Shown here piece after piece: positions 14,350 to 22,099 of a stretch of 29,329 nucleotides of DNA. The stretch covers positions 1 to 29,329 of the forward strand of contig JAOXRV010000110.1 in assembly GCA_025800435.1 (NCBI GenBank), in the 5' to 3' direction. The notes under the pieces were generated by a model. The model did not search any database and was not told the origin of the DNA. It was given only the letters and a program-made list of their open reading frames with translations. Source of the DNA: Cellvibrionaceae bacterium. GTDB taxonomy: Bacteria > Pseudomonadota > Gammaproteobacteria > Pseudomonadales > Cellvibrionaceae. Numbering within the stretch: position 1 is the stretch's first letter; each line of letters starts with the position of its first letter. The position numbers were made by a program, and so were the translations under genes.

Positions 14350-15444
14350 TTACTGAATTCCCCTTTCAGTCAACAGATAAGTAGCAAAGCTACCCAGCCA
14401 ATGGCTGCCCATATAGTGTAAGTCACCCATCACCACCGGCACACTAGCGTCACGATGCGCCTTGGCTGCAGCCAAAACGGCCGCCCGCCGCTTATCCTTC
14501 ACATGCAGGGCCGAGGCGATCCCCTCCAACATCCACGCACGGCTTAAATTCAAACCATCCAAATGCGCCAACTTACCATCACTGCGATCGGTCACCCGCG
14601 CTACCGGCAACCAATCCTCACGGCCGTTACCGGGAATAGTGGGTAAAAACTTAGCCAGCCACTTGGCATACTCAGGTCGGGGCAATAGGCGCCGCATTAA
14701 ATCCGCCTCGGCCAAACAGGGCGATAAAAAGTCCTGGCCCGAGGGCTCATAAGCGATCGGACAATTGCGATCGCTGCGGTAGTATTGATTGATACGCTCG
14801 CGCAACAAGGTTTGAAAAACCTTATCGCCTTTAACGTCGGCCCAATCCCACATTAAGCCAAAGGCAAAAGCGGTTTGACTGTGTTCACCGGTGCGAATGG
14901 GGTAGGCCAGCTTGGGTAACCAAGCGCTGATATTGGCGACTATTTTGTCTTCCAAGGGCTGCAGGGTTTGCTGCCACTGCTCGGCCTCGGGCGCAGACCA
15001 CTGGCGCAGCTCGGTGGTCAGCTGTAAAAACCAGGCCAAACCATAGGGCCGCTCAAAGCTGGTGCCGCTTTTGGGGCGATTAAAATAGGCCAGCTCGCCG
15101 TTGATATTATCGGCGCTAAAGCTCTGTTGCAGCTGGCTGATAATGGCATCGCGGCCCTGTATCTCGGTTTTGTGCAATAAACGCAGCAGTAGCCAGTGGC
15201 CATGTACCGAAGAGTGCCAATCGAGACAGCCGTAAAAGGCCGGGTAAAGTTGCTTGGGTGAGCGCACATCCTGCTCGCCCAATAAATAGTGCTTAATACT
15301 GTTGGGGTATTGCTGATGAATACAGCCCGAGGCCAAGGCCGCCATGGCCTCGCTTTGCTCGGGGCTGATCGTTGCCGGCTTGTCGGCGCCAAAGGTGAGG
15401 CTACTGACACTAAAGACAGTGGCGGCGAGAAGGGTTTTAAACAT
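14350..15444 (-). CDS. DUF2891 family exported protein
   Basis: 364 residues with an N-terminal signal peptide (FKTLLAATVFSVSSLTFG, cleavage near residue 20), so periplasmic or otherwise exported. The mature part is a helical, Trp-rich protein. Characteristic blocks are CLDWHSSVHGHWLLLRL (about 73-89), SFERPYGLAWFLQL, HSQTAFAFGLMWDWA, GQDFLSPCLAEADLMRRLL and a C-terminal GDLHYMGSHWLGSFATYLLT. The pattern matches DUF2891, a family of unknown function whose alpha/alpha-barrel look recalls glycoside-processing enzymes; no activity is claimed. It is downstream of phoU but separated by a hairpin, so probably outside the pst operon. Element A follows its 3' end. Confidence 0.85.
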   Translation of the reverse strand: MFKTLLAATVFSVSSLTFGADKPATISPEQSEAMAALASGCIHQQYPNSIKHYLLGEQDVRSPKQLYPAFYGCLDWHSSVHGHWLLLRLLHKTEIQGRDAIISQLQQSFSADNINGELAYFNRPKSGTSFERPYGLAWFLQLTTELRQWSAPEAEQWQQTLQPLEDKIVANISAWLPKLAYPIRTGEHSQTAFAFGLMWDWADVKGDKVFQTLLRERINQYYRSDRNCPIAYEPSGQDFLSPCLAEADLMRRLLPRPEYAKWLAKFLPTIPGNGREDWLPVARVTDRSDGKLAHLDGLNLSRAWMLEGIASALHVKDKRRAAVLAAAKAHRDASVPVVMGDLHYMGSHWLGSFATYLLTERGIQ

Positions 15445-15491
15445 CTTGTGGCCTCTAGCAGGGTAATTTAGGCGCTAGGATACCACTGAAC

Positions 15492-15514
15492 AAGGCCTCT
15501 AATGAGGCCTTTTT
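15492..15514. terminator. Terminator hairpin downstream of phoU
   Basis: AAGGCCTC-TAAT-GAGGCCTT is a perfect 8-bp stem in the phoU-DUF2891 gap. T residues follow on the plus strand (to 15514), while TTGTTC follows on the minus strand. Its place about 20 nt past the phoU stop makes it the likely end of the pst-phoU operon, although the better T tract reads rightward. Confidence 0.55.
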
Positions 15515-15533
15515 GCTCGGGATTACGACTCAA

Positions 15534-16250
15534 TTAAGCGTCTTTAATCTGCCGTTCCATTTCTTTCACGCTGGTGTGGCGCACATCCAAACCCTTCACC
15601 AGATAGACGATCTGCTCGGCGATATTGCGGGCGTGGTCGCCGATACGCTCAAGCGAGCGCAGCGCCCAGATAATGTTCATTACCCGGCCGATTGAGCGGG
15701 GGTCTTCCATCATATAAGTTACCAGCTCGCGCATGGCCGACTTGTACTCGCGGTCTACCGCTTTATCATCCCGGGCCACTTTAACGGCGGCCTCAACATC
15801 AAAGCGGGCAAAGGCATCCAGGGTAGTGTTGACCATTTTTTCAACGATATCACCGATATGGCGCAGCTCCATATAACCGTGCGGGGCCTGGCCCTCTTCG
15901 GATAGGGCGATGGCCATTTTGGCGATTTTTTGGGCTTCATCACCCATGCGCTCTAGGTCGCGAACCGCTTTGGACACGGCCAATACCATGCGCAGATCGG
16001 TGGCGGCGGGCTGGCGACGGGCCAATACCTGGGTGCAGTTTTCATCCAGGTTAACTTCGCGCTCGTCGATCTCATCTTCGGTGACAATCACTTTTTCGGC
16101 CAGTTCGCTGTCGGCTTCTTCGATGGCGCTAACCGCATCAACGATTTGCTGTAATACCACACCACCCATTTCCAGGAACTGGGTTTTTAATTCTTCCAGG
16201 TCATTATTAAACTGACCAGAAATGTGCTGATCCAGATTTAGGTTATCCAT
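15534..16250 (-). CDS. phoU: Phosphate signalling complex protein PhoU
   Basis: 238 residues, all-helical, with the two symmetrical three-helix halves of PhoU. Metal-binding-type acidic motifs are seen (EDEIDEREVNLDENCTQVLARRQPAATDLRMVLAVSKAVRDLERMGDEAQKIAK, then DKAVDREYKSAMRELVTYMMEDPRSIGRVMNIIWALRSLERIGDHARNIAEQIVYLV). It links the Pst transporter to PhoR and keeps the Pho regulon off when phosphate is plentiful. A GAGGAATAG lies upstream of the ATG. It is the last gene of the operon, 32 nt after pstB. Confidence 0.97.
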   Translation of the reverse strand: MDNLNLDQHISGQFNNDLEELKTQFLEMGGVVLQQIVDAVSAIEEADSELAEKVIVTEDEIDEREVNLDENCTQVLARRQPAATDLRMVLAVSKAVRDLERMGDEAQKIAKMAIALSEEGQAPHGYMELRHIGDIVEKMVNTTLDAFARFDVEAAVKVARDDKAVDREYKSAMRELVTYMMEDPRSIGRVMNIIWALRSLERIGDHARNIAEQIVYLVKGLDVRHTSVKEMERQIKDA

Positions 16251-16282
16251 TATCTATTCCTCAATCTTGTTGTCGCCAGCTA

Positions 16283-17158
16283 TTAACCGAAACGACCGGT
16301 AATGTAAGCTTCGGTGAGTTCGTGTTCTGGGTTGGTAAAGACCTTCTCAGTATCGTTCACTTCGATCAGTTTGCCCAGGTGGAAGTAGGCGGTACGGTTA
16401 GACACGCGGGCCGCCTGCTGCATAGAGTGGGTGACGATGGCGATGGTAAAGTTCTCACTCAGCTCGGCGATCAGCTCTTCGATTTTAGCGGTGGCGATTG
16501 GGTCCAGAGCCGAGCAGGGCTCATCCATCAAAATCACCTCGGGGCTAACGGCGATGGTGCGGGCAATGCACAGACGCTGCTGCTGACCACCGGAGAGGCC
16601 AGTACCCGGGGATTGTAAGCGATCTTTAACTTCGTCCCAGAGACTGGCCTTGCGCAGGCTGGTCTCGACGATCTCGTCCAGCTCAGCTTTGCGGTTGGTG
16701 AGGCCGTGGATACGCGGGCCGTAGGCCACATTGTCGTAAATAGACTTGGGGAAGGGATTGGGCTTTTGGAATACCATGCCGACCCGGGCGCGCAACGGTA
16801 CTACGTCCAATTTGGGGTCGTAGATATCCTGGCCTTCGAGCTTTAAAGAGCCCTCGACTCGGCAGATATCAATGGTGTCGTTCATGCGGTTTAAACAGCG
16901 CAGAAAGGTCGACTTACCGCAACCGGAGGGGCCGATCATGGCCACCACTTCGTTTTTACCGATATCCAGGCCCACATCAAAGATGGCCTGCTTGTCACCG
17001 TAATAGACCTGCACATCGCGCATGGCCATTTTGGCGTTTTCGCAAAAAGGGGAGCCCACGGTTTCGTGAATATCATCCACGTTGGGCTGTGCAACTACAT
17101 CATTCATGATTTCTACTTTTTCGCCGGTGGCGTTTTCAATATTTGCTGTGGCTTCCAT
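16283..17158 (-). CDS. pstB: Phosphate ABC transporter ATP-binding protein PstB
   Basis: 291 residues. Walker A GPSGCGKST (76-84), the Q-loop region MVFQKPNPFPKSIYDNVAYG typical of PstB, the signature LSGGQQQR, Walker B VILMDEPCSALDP and the switch His (IVTHSMQQA) are all present. It powers phosphate import through PstC/PstA at the cytoplasmic face. The protein is about 30 residues longer than E. coli PstB (257) because of an acidic N-terminal extension before MRDVQVYYG. The ATG at 17158 has an AGGTG site 5 nt upstream, which supports the long form. It is 33 nt after pstA. Confidence 0.97.
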   Translation of the reverse strand: MEATANIENATGEKVEIMNDVVAQPNVDDIHETVGSPFCENAKMAMRDVQVYYGDKQAIFDVGLDIGKNEVVAMIGPSGCGKSTFLRCLNRMNDTIDICRVEGSLKLEGQDIYDPKLDVVPLRARVGMVFQKPNPFPKSIYDNVAYGPRIHGLTNRKAELDEIVETSLRKASLWDEVKDRLQSPGTGLSGGQQQRLCIARTIAVSPEVILMDEPCSALDPIATAKIEELIAELSENFTIAIVTHSMQQAARVSNRTAYFHLGKLIEVNDTEKVFTNPEHELTEAYITGRFG

Positions 17159-17191
17159 TGTATCACCTGTATTCTGTGTCGGGCCGCTGGC

Positions 17192-18493
17192 TTACCAGCG
17201 ACGCTCCAGACGTTTACGCAACCAAACTGCCAGGGCATTCATAACAATCAAGAAACCGAGCAGTACCATAATAGCAGCCGAGGTTCGCTCCACAAAGGCG
17301 CGTTCTGGGCTGTCTGACCACAAGAAAATCTGTACCGGCAAGACCGTGGCTGGGTCGGTGACGCCGCCGGGAACATCCACAATAAAGGCCACCATGCCAA
17401 TCATCAGCAGGGGCGCAGTTTCACCCAGTGCCTGGGCCAGGCCAATAATGGCACCGGTTAACATACCGGGCATGGCCAGCGGCAACACATGGTGCAAAAT
17501 CATCTGCATTTTTGAGGCGCCAATACCCAGCGCCGCCTCGCGGATTGAAGGCGGAACCGCCTTAATGGCCGCGCGGCTGGAGATAATAATAGTAGGCAGG
17601 GTCATCAGGGTCAGCACCATGCCGCCCACTAAAGGCAGCGAGCGGGGCATACCAAACATACCGATAAAGATTGCCACACCCAATAGGCCAAAGATAATAG
17701 AAGGCACGGCGGCGAGGTTGTTGATGTTTACCTCGATCAGATCCGTCCATTTGTTCTTGGGGGCGTACTCTTCCAAGTAAACTGCAGCGGCCACACCAAT
17801 CGGAAAGGACAGCAACAGAGTCACCAGCATGGTAAACAGCGAGCCCATGATGGCGCCACGAATACCGGCCTGCTCTGGCTCGCGCGAGTCACCGTTTTGG
17901 AAAAATACAGTATTAAAGCGGCTCTCGACTTGGTCGGCCTCGATCAGGCTGGCGATCCAGCCCTGCTGCATTTCGTCGGTGCGACCGGTAAAGACCTTAC
18001 CGTCTTTGCTGTAAGACTTGATGTAAGTATCAACATCATCGTCGGCCATAAACCACAGAGACTGGGTGGTACCCAAAATTTCTGGGTCGGCCTCCATCTG
18101 TTTGCGCAGATCAAAGCCACTGCCGTTGCTGACCAGGGCGTATAGCTTGCGCTTATCGCGGCGGCCAGTAACTTCTGGGAAGCGCTCGCGCAGGGATCTT
18201 TTAATAACGCCCATATAGTTGGCCATGGCCACTTGGTTGGGGTCATTAATATCGCTGATACCCAGGGTATCTGCATCCAGTTGCACTTCCAGTTGAATGT
18301 AGTTTTGAACAAAGGCGGTATAGCCCTTGCCGATAATATCGGTAAACAAAAATACCAAGCAGATCAGGCCAAACAGGATTGAGGCAATTCCGTAGCCGCG
18401 AAAGCGCTTTTCCGCCCGATAGCGCTTGGCCAAGTTTTTATTTACCAAATCAATGGTGCTTGGCTTATTACTTGATTGCGTGTTTGAGCTCAT
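17192..18493 (-). CDS. pstA: Phosphate ABC transporter permease PstA
   Basis: About 433 residues, larger than E. coli PstA (296). After a cytoplasmic N-terminus and the first membrane helix (GYGIASILFGLICLVFLF) comes a long, probably periplasmic insert of about 150 residues (QLDADTLGISD to QNGDSREPEQAG). The ordinary permease domain follows, with the EAA loop REAALGIGASKMQMILHHVLPLAMPGML and the GETAPLLMIGM helix. Enlarged Pst permeases are known in other gammaproteobacteria. The ATG at 18493 is chosen; a GTG at 18502 would add three residues. It lies 39 nt after pstC. Confidence 0.93.
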   Translation of the reverse strand: MSSNTQSSNKPSTIDLVNKNLAKRYRAEKRFRGYGIASILFGLICLVFLFTDIIGKGYTAFVQNYIQLEVQLDADTLGISDINDPNQVAMANYMGVIKRSLRERFPEVTGRRDKRKLYALVSNGSGFDLRKQMEADPEILGTTQSLWFMADDDVDTYIKSYSKDGKVFTGRTDEMQQGWIASLIEADQVESRFNTVFFQNGDSREPEQAGIRGAIMGSLFTMLVTLLLSFPIGVAAAVYLEEYAPKNKWTDLIEVNINNLAAVPSIIFGLLGVAIFIGMFGMPRSLPLVGGMVLTLMTLPTIIISSRAAIKAVPPSIREAALGIGASKMQMILHHVLPLAMPGMLTGAIIGLAQALGETAPLLMIGMVAFIVDVPGGVTDPATVLPVQIFLWSDSPERAFVERTSAAIMVLLGFLIVMNALAVWLRKRLERRW

Positions 18494-18532
18494 GTTTTTC
18501 ACTCTATTTAAAACCGGTTCGTTAGGCGAAGC

Positions 18533-19918
18533 TTAGTCGTACTGCTCGCGGTATTTTTTCACAACGTGCAGGGCGATAAAGTTCAGGCCCAGGGTAACGA
18601 TAAACAACATCAGGCCAAGGGCGAAGGCCGCCAGGGTTTTGGGGCTATCGAACTCTTGGTCGCCGACCAGCAGGGTTACGATTTGAACCGTTACCGTTGT
18701 TACCGGCTCCAGCGGGTTAGCGGTTAGGTTGGCCGCCAAGCTCGCCGCCATTACCACGATCATGGTTTCGCCGATGGCGCGGGAAACAGCCAGCAAAATA
18801 CCGCCGACAATACCGGGCAATGCAGCGGGGATAACCACCTGGCGAATAGTCTCAGACTGGGTTGAACCCAAACCCAGAGAACCGTCGCGCAGCGACTGAG
18901 GCACGGCGTTGATCACATCGTCTGACAGTGAAGACACAAACGGGATAATCATAATACCCATGACCAAGCCTGCGGCCAGGGCACTCTCGGAAGAAACGCT
19001 CAACCCCATTGAGGTGCCGGTGTCGCGGATCATCGGCGCAACAGTAAGTGCGGCGAAGAAACCGTAAACCACGGTGGGAATACCGGCCAAAATTTCCAGC
19101 GCCGGCTTAACAACGCCGCGCACTTTGCTGTTGGCGTATTCGGACAGATAAATAGCCGACATTAAACCAGCGGGCACCGCCACTATCATGGCAATAAATG
19201 AGATCAGCAAAGTACCGACAAATAATGGAATCGCACCAAAGGCGCCGGAACCACCCACCTGATCTTCGCGGATTGCCATCTGCGGGCTCCAGGCGGTACC
19301 GAAAACAAAATCGGTAATGGGGATCATGCTGAAAAAGCGGATCGACTCGAACAGTACCGACAAAACAATACCGACGGTGGTCAAAATCGCCAGGCAGGAA
19401 CAGGCCAATAGAATAAATTTGAAAGCGCCCTCTACCTGATTGCGCGCTTTTAAATCTGGCTGAATTCTGCTCCAACCCCAAAAGCCGGCCAGTGCGGCAA
19501 TCAGCAATGCCAAGCCAGTCAGTGCGGTGTTGCTAGTACCACGCAGCTGATTCAAAGTATTGATGGCTTCTAACTCATAGGGCGCAGCACCGGCGGTCAT
19601 GCCGGTCAACGCCATATTTTCAATGGTGTTAACCTTAAGGCCAAGTTCGGCCGGTGCCAGTGCGCGAATATCTGCAGGCAGCGACTGAATCAGTAGTTGT
19701 TGGATAATGACACTGTCAAACACCAACCACAGGGACAGCACTATCAGGCTTGGAATACCGCACCACAACAGGGTGAGCATACCGTAGTAAGAGGGCAGGG
19801 AATTGAGCCTGCGCACACCACCGGCGGCTTGGGCCTGAGCCAGAGAACGACCCCGGCCCAAGAAAAATGCCGCCGCCATCAAGATGACTAAAAAGGCAAA
19901 TAGTGTTGAGGTTTCCAT
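18533..19918 (-). CDS. pstC: Phosphate ABC transporter permease PstC
   Basis: About 461 residues, longer than E. coli PstC (319). The N-terminal third holds a membrane helix (STLFAFLVILMAAAFFLG), a second one (GMLTLLWCGIPSLIVLSLWLVF) and a periplasmic-type segment. The core permease domain has PLFVGTLLISFIAMIVAVPAGLMSAIYLSEYA, the EAA loop SLRDGSLGLGSTQSETIRQVVIPAALPGIVGG and AIGETMIVVMAAS. With PstA it forms the channel energised by PstB. The ATG at 19918 is preferred to the TTG at 19936. It is separated from pstS by 195 nt with a strong hairpin. Confidence 0.94.
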   Translation of the reverse strand: METSTLFAFLVILMAAAFFLGRGRSLAQAQAAGGVRRLNSLPSYYGMLTLLWCGIPSLIVLSLWLVFDSVIIQQLLIQSLPADIRALAPAELGLKVNTIENMALTGMTAGAAPYELEAINTLNQLRGTSNTALTGLALLIAALAGFWGWSRIQPDLKARNQVEGAFKFILLACSCLAILTTVGIVLSVLFESIRFFSMIPITDFVFGTAWSPQMAIREDQVGGSGAFGAIPLFVGTLLISFIAMIVAVPAGLMSAIYLSEYANSKVRGVVKPALEILAGIPTVVYGFFAALTVAPMIRDTGTSMGLSVSSESALAAGLVMGIMIIPFVSSLSDDVINAVPQSLRDGSLGLGSTQSETIRQVVIPAALPGIVGGILLAVSRAIGETMIVVMAASLAANLTANPLEPVTTVTVQIVTLLVGDQEFDSPKTLAAFALGLMLFIVTLGLNFIALHVVKKYREQYD

Positions 19919-20062
19919 ATCACGATATCTCTGCAATCGTTGATCTGGGCACCTTTAGGTTTATGCTCTACAAAGTTAAAACACAAACTTAAAAGTACCC
20001 CAAGGTTTGGCTCTGTAGTGACTAGCTATAGTTCTTATAACCACTGACAGAGTGTAAAACGT

Positions 20063-20090
20063 GAATAGCCCAGCGAGTGCTGGGCTATTC
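20063..20090 (-). terminator. Attenuator-like hairpin between pstS and pstC
   Basis: GAATAGCCCAGC-GAGT-GCTGGGCTATTC is a perfect 12-bp stem, about 23 nt after the pstS stop. On the minus strand it is followed by ACGTTTTACAC, a short T stretch. It should partly stop transcription or protect the pstS mRNA 3' end, giving more binding protein than permease, as is usual in pst operons. Confidence 0.75.
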
Positions 20091-20113
20091 TAGTCGCTAG
20101 AAAAGTCCGGCTC

Positions 20114-21202
20114 TTATAAGCTCAGGTTTTTCAGGCCTTTAACATCGGCAGCAACCTGAGCACGCTTGGCGTCGCCCAGAGGGATCATGCCTTTTTCAGT
20201 CAGGTAGCCTTCGGGGCCGAACGCTTTCTCGCTGGTGAACTCGGCCAGGTACTCGGTGATACCGGGAGTTACGCCAATGTGAGCCTTCTTAACGTAGAAG
20301 TACAGAGGACGAGAAACGGGGTAAGAACCGTCGGCAATAGAGTCAAAGGTAGGCTCTTGACCGTCGATCAGAGAACCTTGTACTTTGTCGGCGTTCTGAT
20401 CCAGGAAAGAGAAGCCGAATACACCCAGAGCGGCGGGGTTAGCGTTCAGCTTCTGTACGATCAGGTTGTCGTTCTCGCCAGCTTCAACATAAGGGCCGTC
20501 TTCACGAACAGTGTGGCAAATACCTTTGTACTTCTTCTTCAAAGACTTGGACAACTTCTTGTCGCCAGCTTTCTTGGCTTTCTTAGACTGACTCTTGATG
20601 TCTTTGATCCAGCCGAAAGACTTACAACCACCTTCCAGGGCCAACTCAGCGAAGGCGTCGCGGGTACCGGAAGTGGGTGGGGGGCCAAGCACTTCGATCT
20701 TAGTGGCAGGCAAAGCTGGGTTTACATCTTTCCAAGTCTTGTAAGGGTTGGGGACCAGCTCTTCTTTACCATTGGGGTTTGGCACGTCTTTGGCCAGGGC
20801 CAGGAAGATGTCGCGGCGAGACAGGGTAATCTGCTCAGACTTTTTAGAGTTAGCCAGAACGATACCGTCGTAACCGATCAACACTTCGACAATGTCGTTA
20901 ACGCCGTTCTTGGCGCAACGGTCAACTTCAGAGGCCTTGATGCGACGAGAAGCGTTAGTTACGTCTGGGTGCTCTTGACCAACACCGTTACAGAACAGCT
21001 TCAGACCGCCGCCAGAACCGGTAGATTCAACGTTAGGGGTCTTGAAGTTAGTACCTTTACCGAAACGCTCAGCAACAACGGTAGCGAAGGGGTATACAGT
21101 AGAAGAACCGACAACGGTGATGTAGTCGCGGGCTGCGGAAGCAACCTGGGTACCGGCCAGAGTGGCGGCAGCCAGAGCTGCAGTTAAGAGAGTCTTTTTC
21201 AC
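20114..21202 (-). CDS. pstS: Phosphate ABC transporter substrate-binding protein PstS
   Basis: 362 residues. The Sec signal peptide MKKTLLTAALAAATLAGTQV is followed by cleavage after ASA (about residue 23). The mature part has VGSSTVYPF (31-39), STGSGGGLKLFC (60-71), the phosphate-binding TSGTRD (177-182), and LGVFGFSFLDQNADKVQG. It binds phosphate in the periplasm and delivers it to PstCA. A Lys-rich segment at about 198-227 is unusual in being so basic. The GTG start at 21202 has an AGGAGG site 5 nt upstream. The codons here are strongly biased, as expected for a highly expressed gene. It is first in the operon, behind tandem Pho boxes. Confidence 0.96.
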   Translation of the reverse strand: MKKTLLTAALAAATLAGTQVASAARDYITVVGSSTVYPFATVVAERFGKGTNFKTPNVESTGSGGGLKLFCNGVGQEHPDVTNASRRIKASEVDRCAKNGVNDIVEVLIGYDGIVLANSKKSEQITLSRRDIFLALAKDVPNPNGKEELVPNPYKTWKDVNPALPATKIEVLGPPPTSGTRDAFAELALEGGCKSFGWIKDIKSQSKKAKKAGDKKLSKSLKKKYKGICHTVREDGPYVEAGENDNLIVQKLNANPAALGVFGFSFLDQNADKVQGSLIDGQEPTFDSIADGSYPVSRPLYFYVKKAHIGVTPGITEYLAEFTSEKAFGPEGYLTEKGMIPLGDAKRAQVAADVKGLKNLSL

Positions 21203-21311
21203 GTTATCCTCCTGGGGAAGCGTGGTTTTTCTTGTCGAAAAGCGCTGTTCTCGAGTGTGATCGCGCGGTTAAATGAACCGGCTGCCAGAGCCAAATGTTC
21301 AATCGTTAGCG

Positions 21312-21367
21312 ATACTAGAATTAGCGGGTGACAACTATATGAATGAAAAATGACAATAATGTTACAG
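21312..21367 (-). promoter_or_regulatory. Tandem Pho boxes and -10 of the pst operon
   Basis: Read on the minus strand, four half-sites follow in exact 11-bp phase: CTGTAAC (21367-21361), TTGTCAT (21356-21350), CATTCAT (21345-21339) and TTGTCAC (21334-21328), with AT-rich 4-nt spacers ATTA, TTTT and ATAG. Exactly 10 nt later stands TAGTAT (21317-21312) as -10. This is two consecutive PhoB sites in textbook position, so the operon should be induced by phosphate starvation. Confidence 0.88.
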
Positions 21368-21412
21368 CCGAGCAATATTTAACCAGACAAAAGAACTAAA
21401 TAAGCGCCCTAG

Positions 21413-21432
21413 GGTATCTCTGAATAACTCGG
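21413..21432. repeat. Solo copy of the 20-bp hupB-linked repeat
   Basis: GGTATCTCTGAATAACTCGG matches the two arms at 3326-3345 and 3361-3380 with three or four differences. It stands alone between the pst promoter and the TRAP genes; no second arm or transposase is nearby. Confidence 0.65.
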
Positions 21433-21472
21433 GCAACACCATTAGCACTACGAGGGCCCACACAATGGTGGT

Positions 21473-21478
21473 TATAAT
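21473..21478 (+). promoter_or_regulatory. Possible -10 box of the TRAP operon
   Basis: A consensus TATAAT lies 39 nt upstream of the dctQ ATG. No good -35 hexamer stands 16-18 nt before it, so an activator may be required, or the match may be chance. Confidence 0.35.
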
Positions 21479-21517
21479 GGGCGCCTGTGAAAATATAACA
21501 ACAACAAGGTCTTACCT

Positions 21518-22099
21518 ATGCCATCGCCTATACAGGCCAGTGCCTATCTGGCCGATCTCATGGATGCCTTCTCCGAGGCCCTGGGCAAGCTGGTTTCCTG
21601 GCTCACTATCTTTATGGTTGTCGCCACCTGCATCGTCGTCGTACTGCGCTATCTATTGAATATTGGTGCCACCGCCCTGCAGGACAGTGTCACCTATATG
21701 CACGCCACGGTATTCCTGCTGGGGGCCGCCTACACCCTCAATAAGGGTGGCCAGGTGCGGGTAGACGTGTTTTACCGCAACTTTAACCTGCGCCAAAAAG
21801 CCTGGATCGATGCAATTGGCAGCGTATTGTTCCTACTGCCCCTGTGCGGCCTGATCTTTTTTACCAGCCTCGACTATGTGGCCAACTCTTGGGCAGTAAA
21901 AGAGACCGCCCGCGACACCAATGGCCTGCCCTATGTCTACCTTTTAAAAACCCTGTTGCCCCTGGCCGCCTTTACCCTGGCACTGCAAGCCATTGGCGAG
22001 ACCTGCCACGCCCTGGCCACCCTGATGAGCCCGGCACACCAAACCCATACCGGCAAACACCAAGGCGGCCGGCACCACGGGGAGTACTACCATGATTGA
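21518..22099 (+). CDS. dctQ: TRAP transporter small permease DctQ
   Basis: 193 residues with four hydrophobic helices (about 25-47, 62-78, 100-120, 142-165), the expected topology of DctQ. Family features are VVVLRYLLNIGATALQDSVTYMHATVFLLGAAYTLNKGGQVRVDVFY and the C-terminal PYVYLLKTLLPLAAFTLALQ helix. It forms the inner-membrane complex with DctM and works with a periplasmic DctP protein, using the Na+ gradient to import organic anions. A His-rich tail (HQTHTGKHQGGRHHGEYYHD) ends the protein. It overlaps the next gene by 8 nt, indicating translational coupling. The symbol is the generic family name. Confidence 0.92.
   Translation: MPSPIQASAYLADLMDAFSEALGKLVSWLTIFMVVATCIVVVLRYLLNIGATALQDSVTYMHATVFLLGAAYTLNKGGQVRVDVFYRNFNLRQKAWIDAIGSVLFLLPLCGLIFFTSLDYVANSWAVKETARDTNGLPYVYLLKTLLPLAAFTLALQAIGETCHALATLMSPAHQTHTGKHQGGRHHGEYYHD

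Noticed and set aside
19919..20062. A second Pho box directly upstream of pstC
   Set aside because: Only one half-site-like CTGTCAG is present, with no partner at 11 bp; expression from pstS with attenuation explains the layout.
20279..21187. 302-codon open frame antisense to pstS
   Set aside because: It mirrors the biased codon use of pstS exactly, has no recognisable domain and no ribosome site; pstS is certain here.
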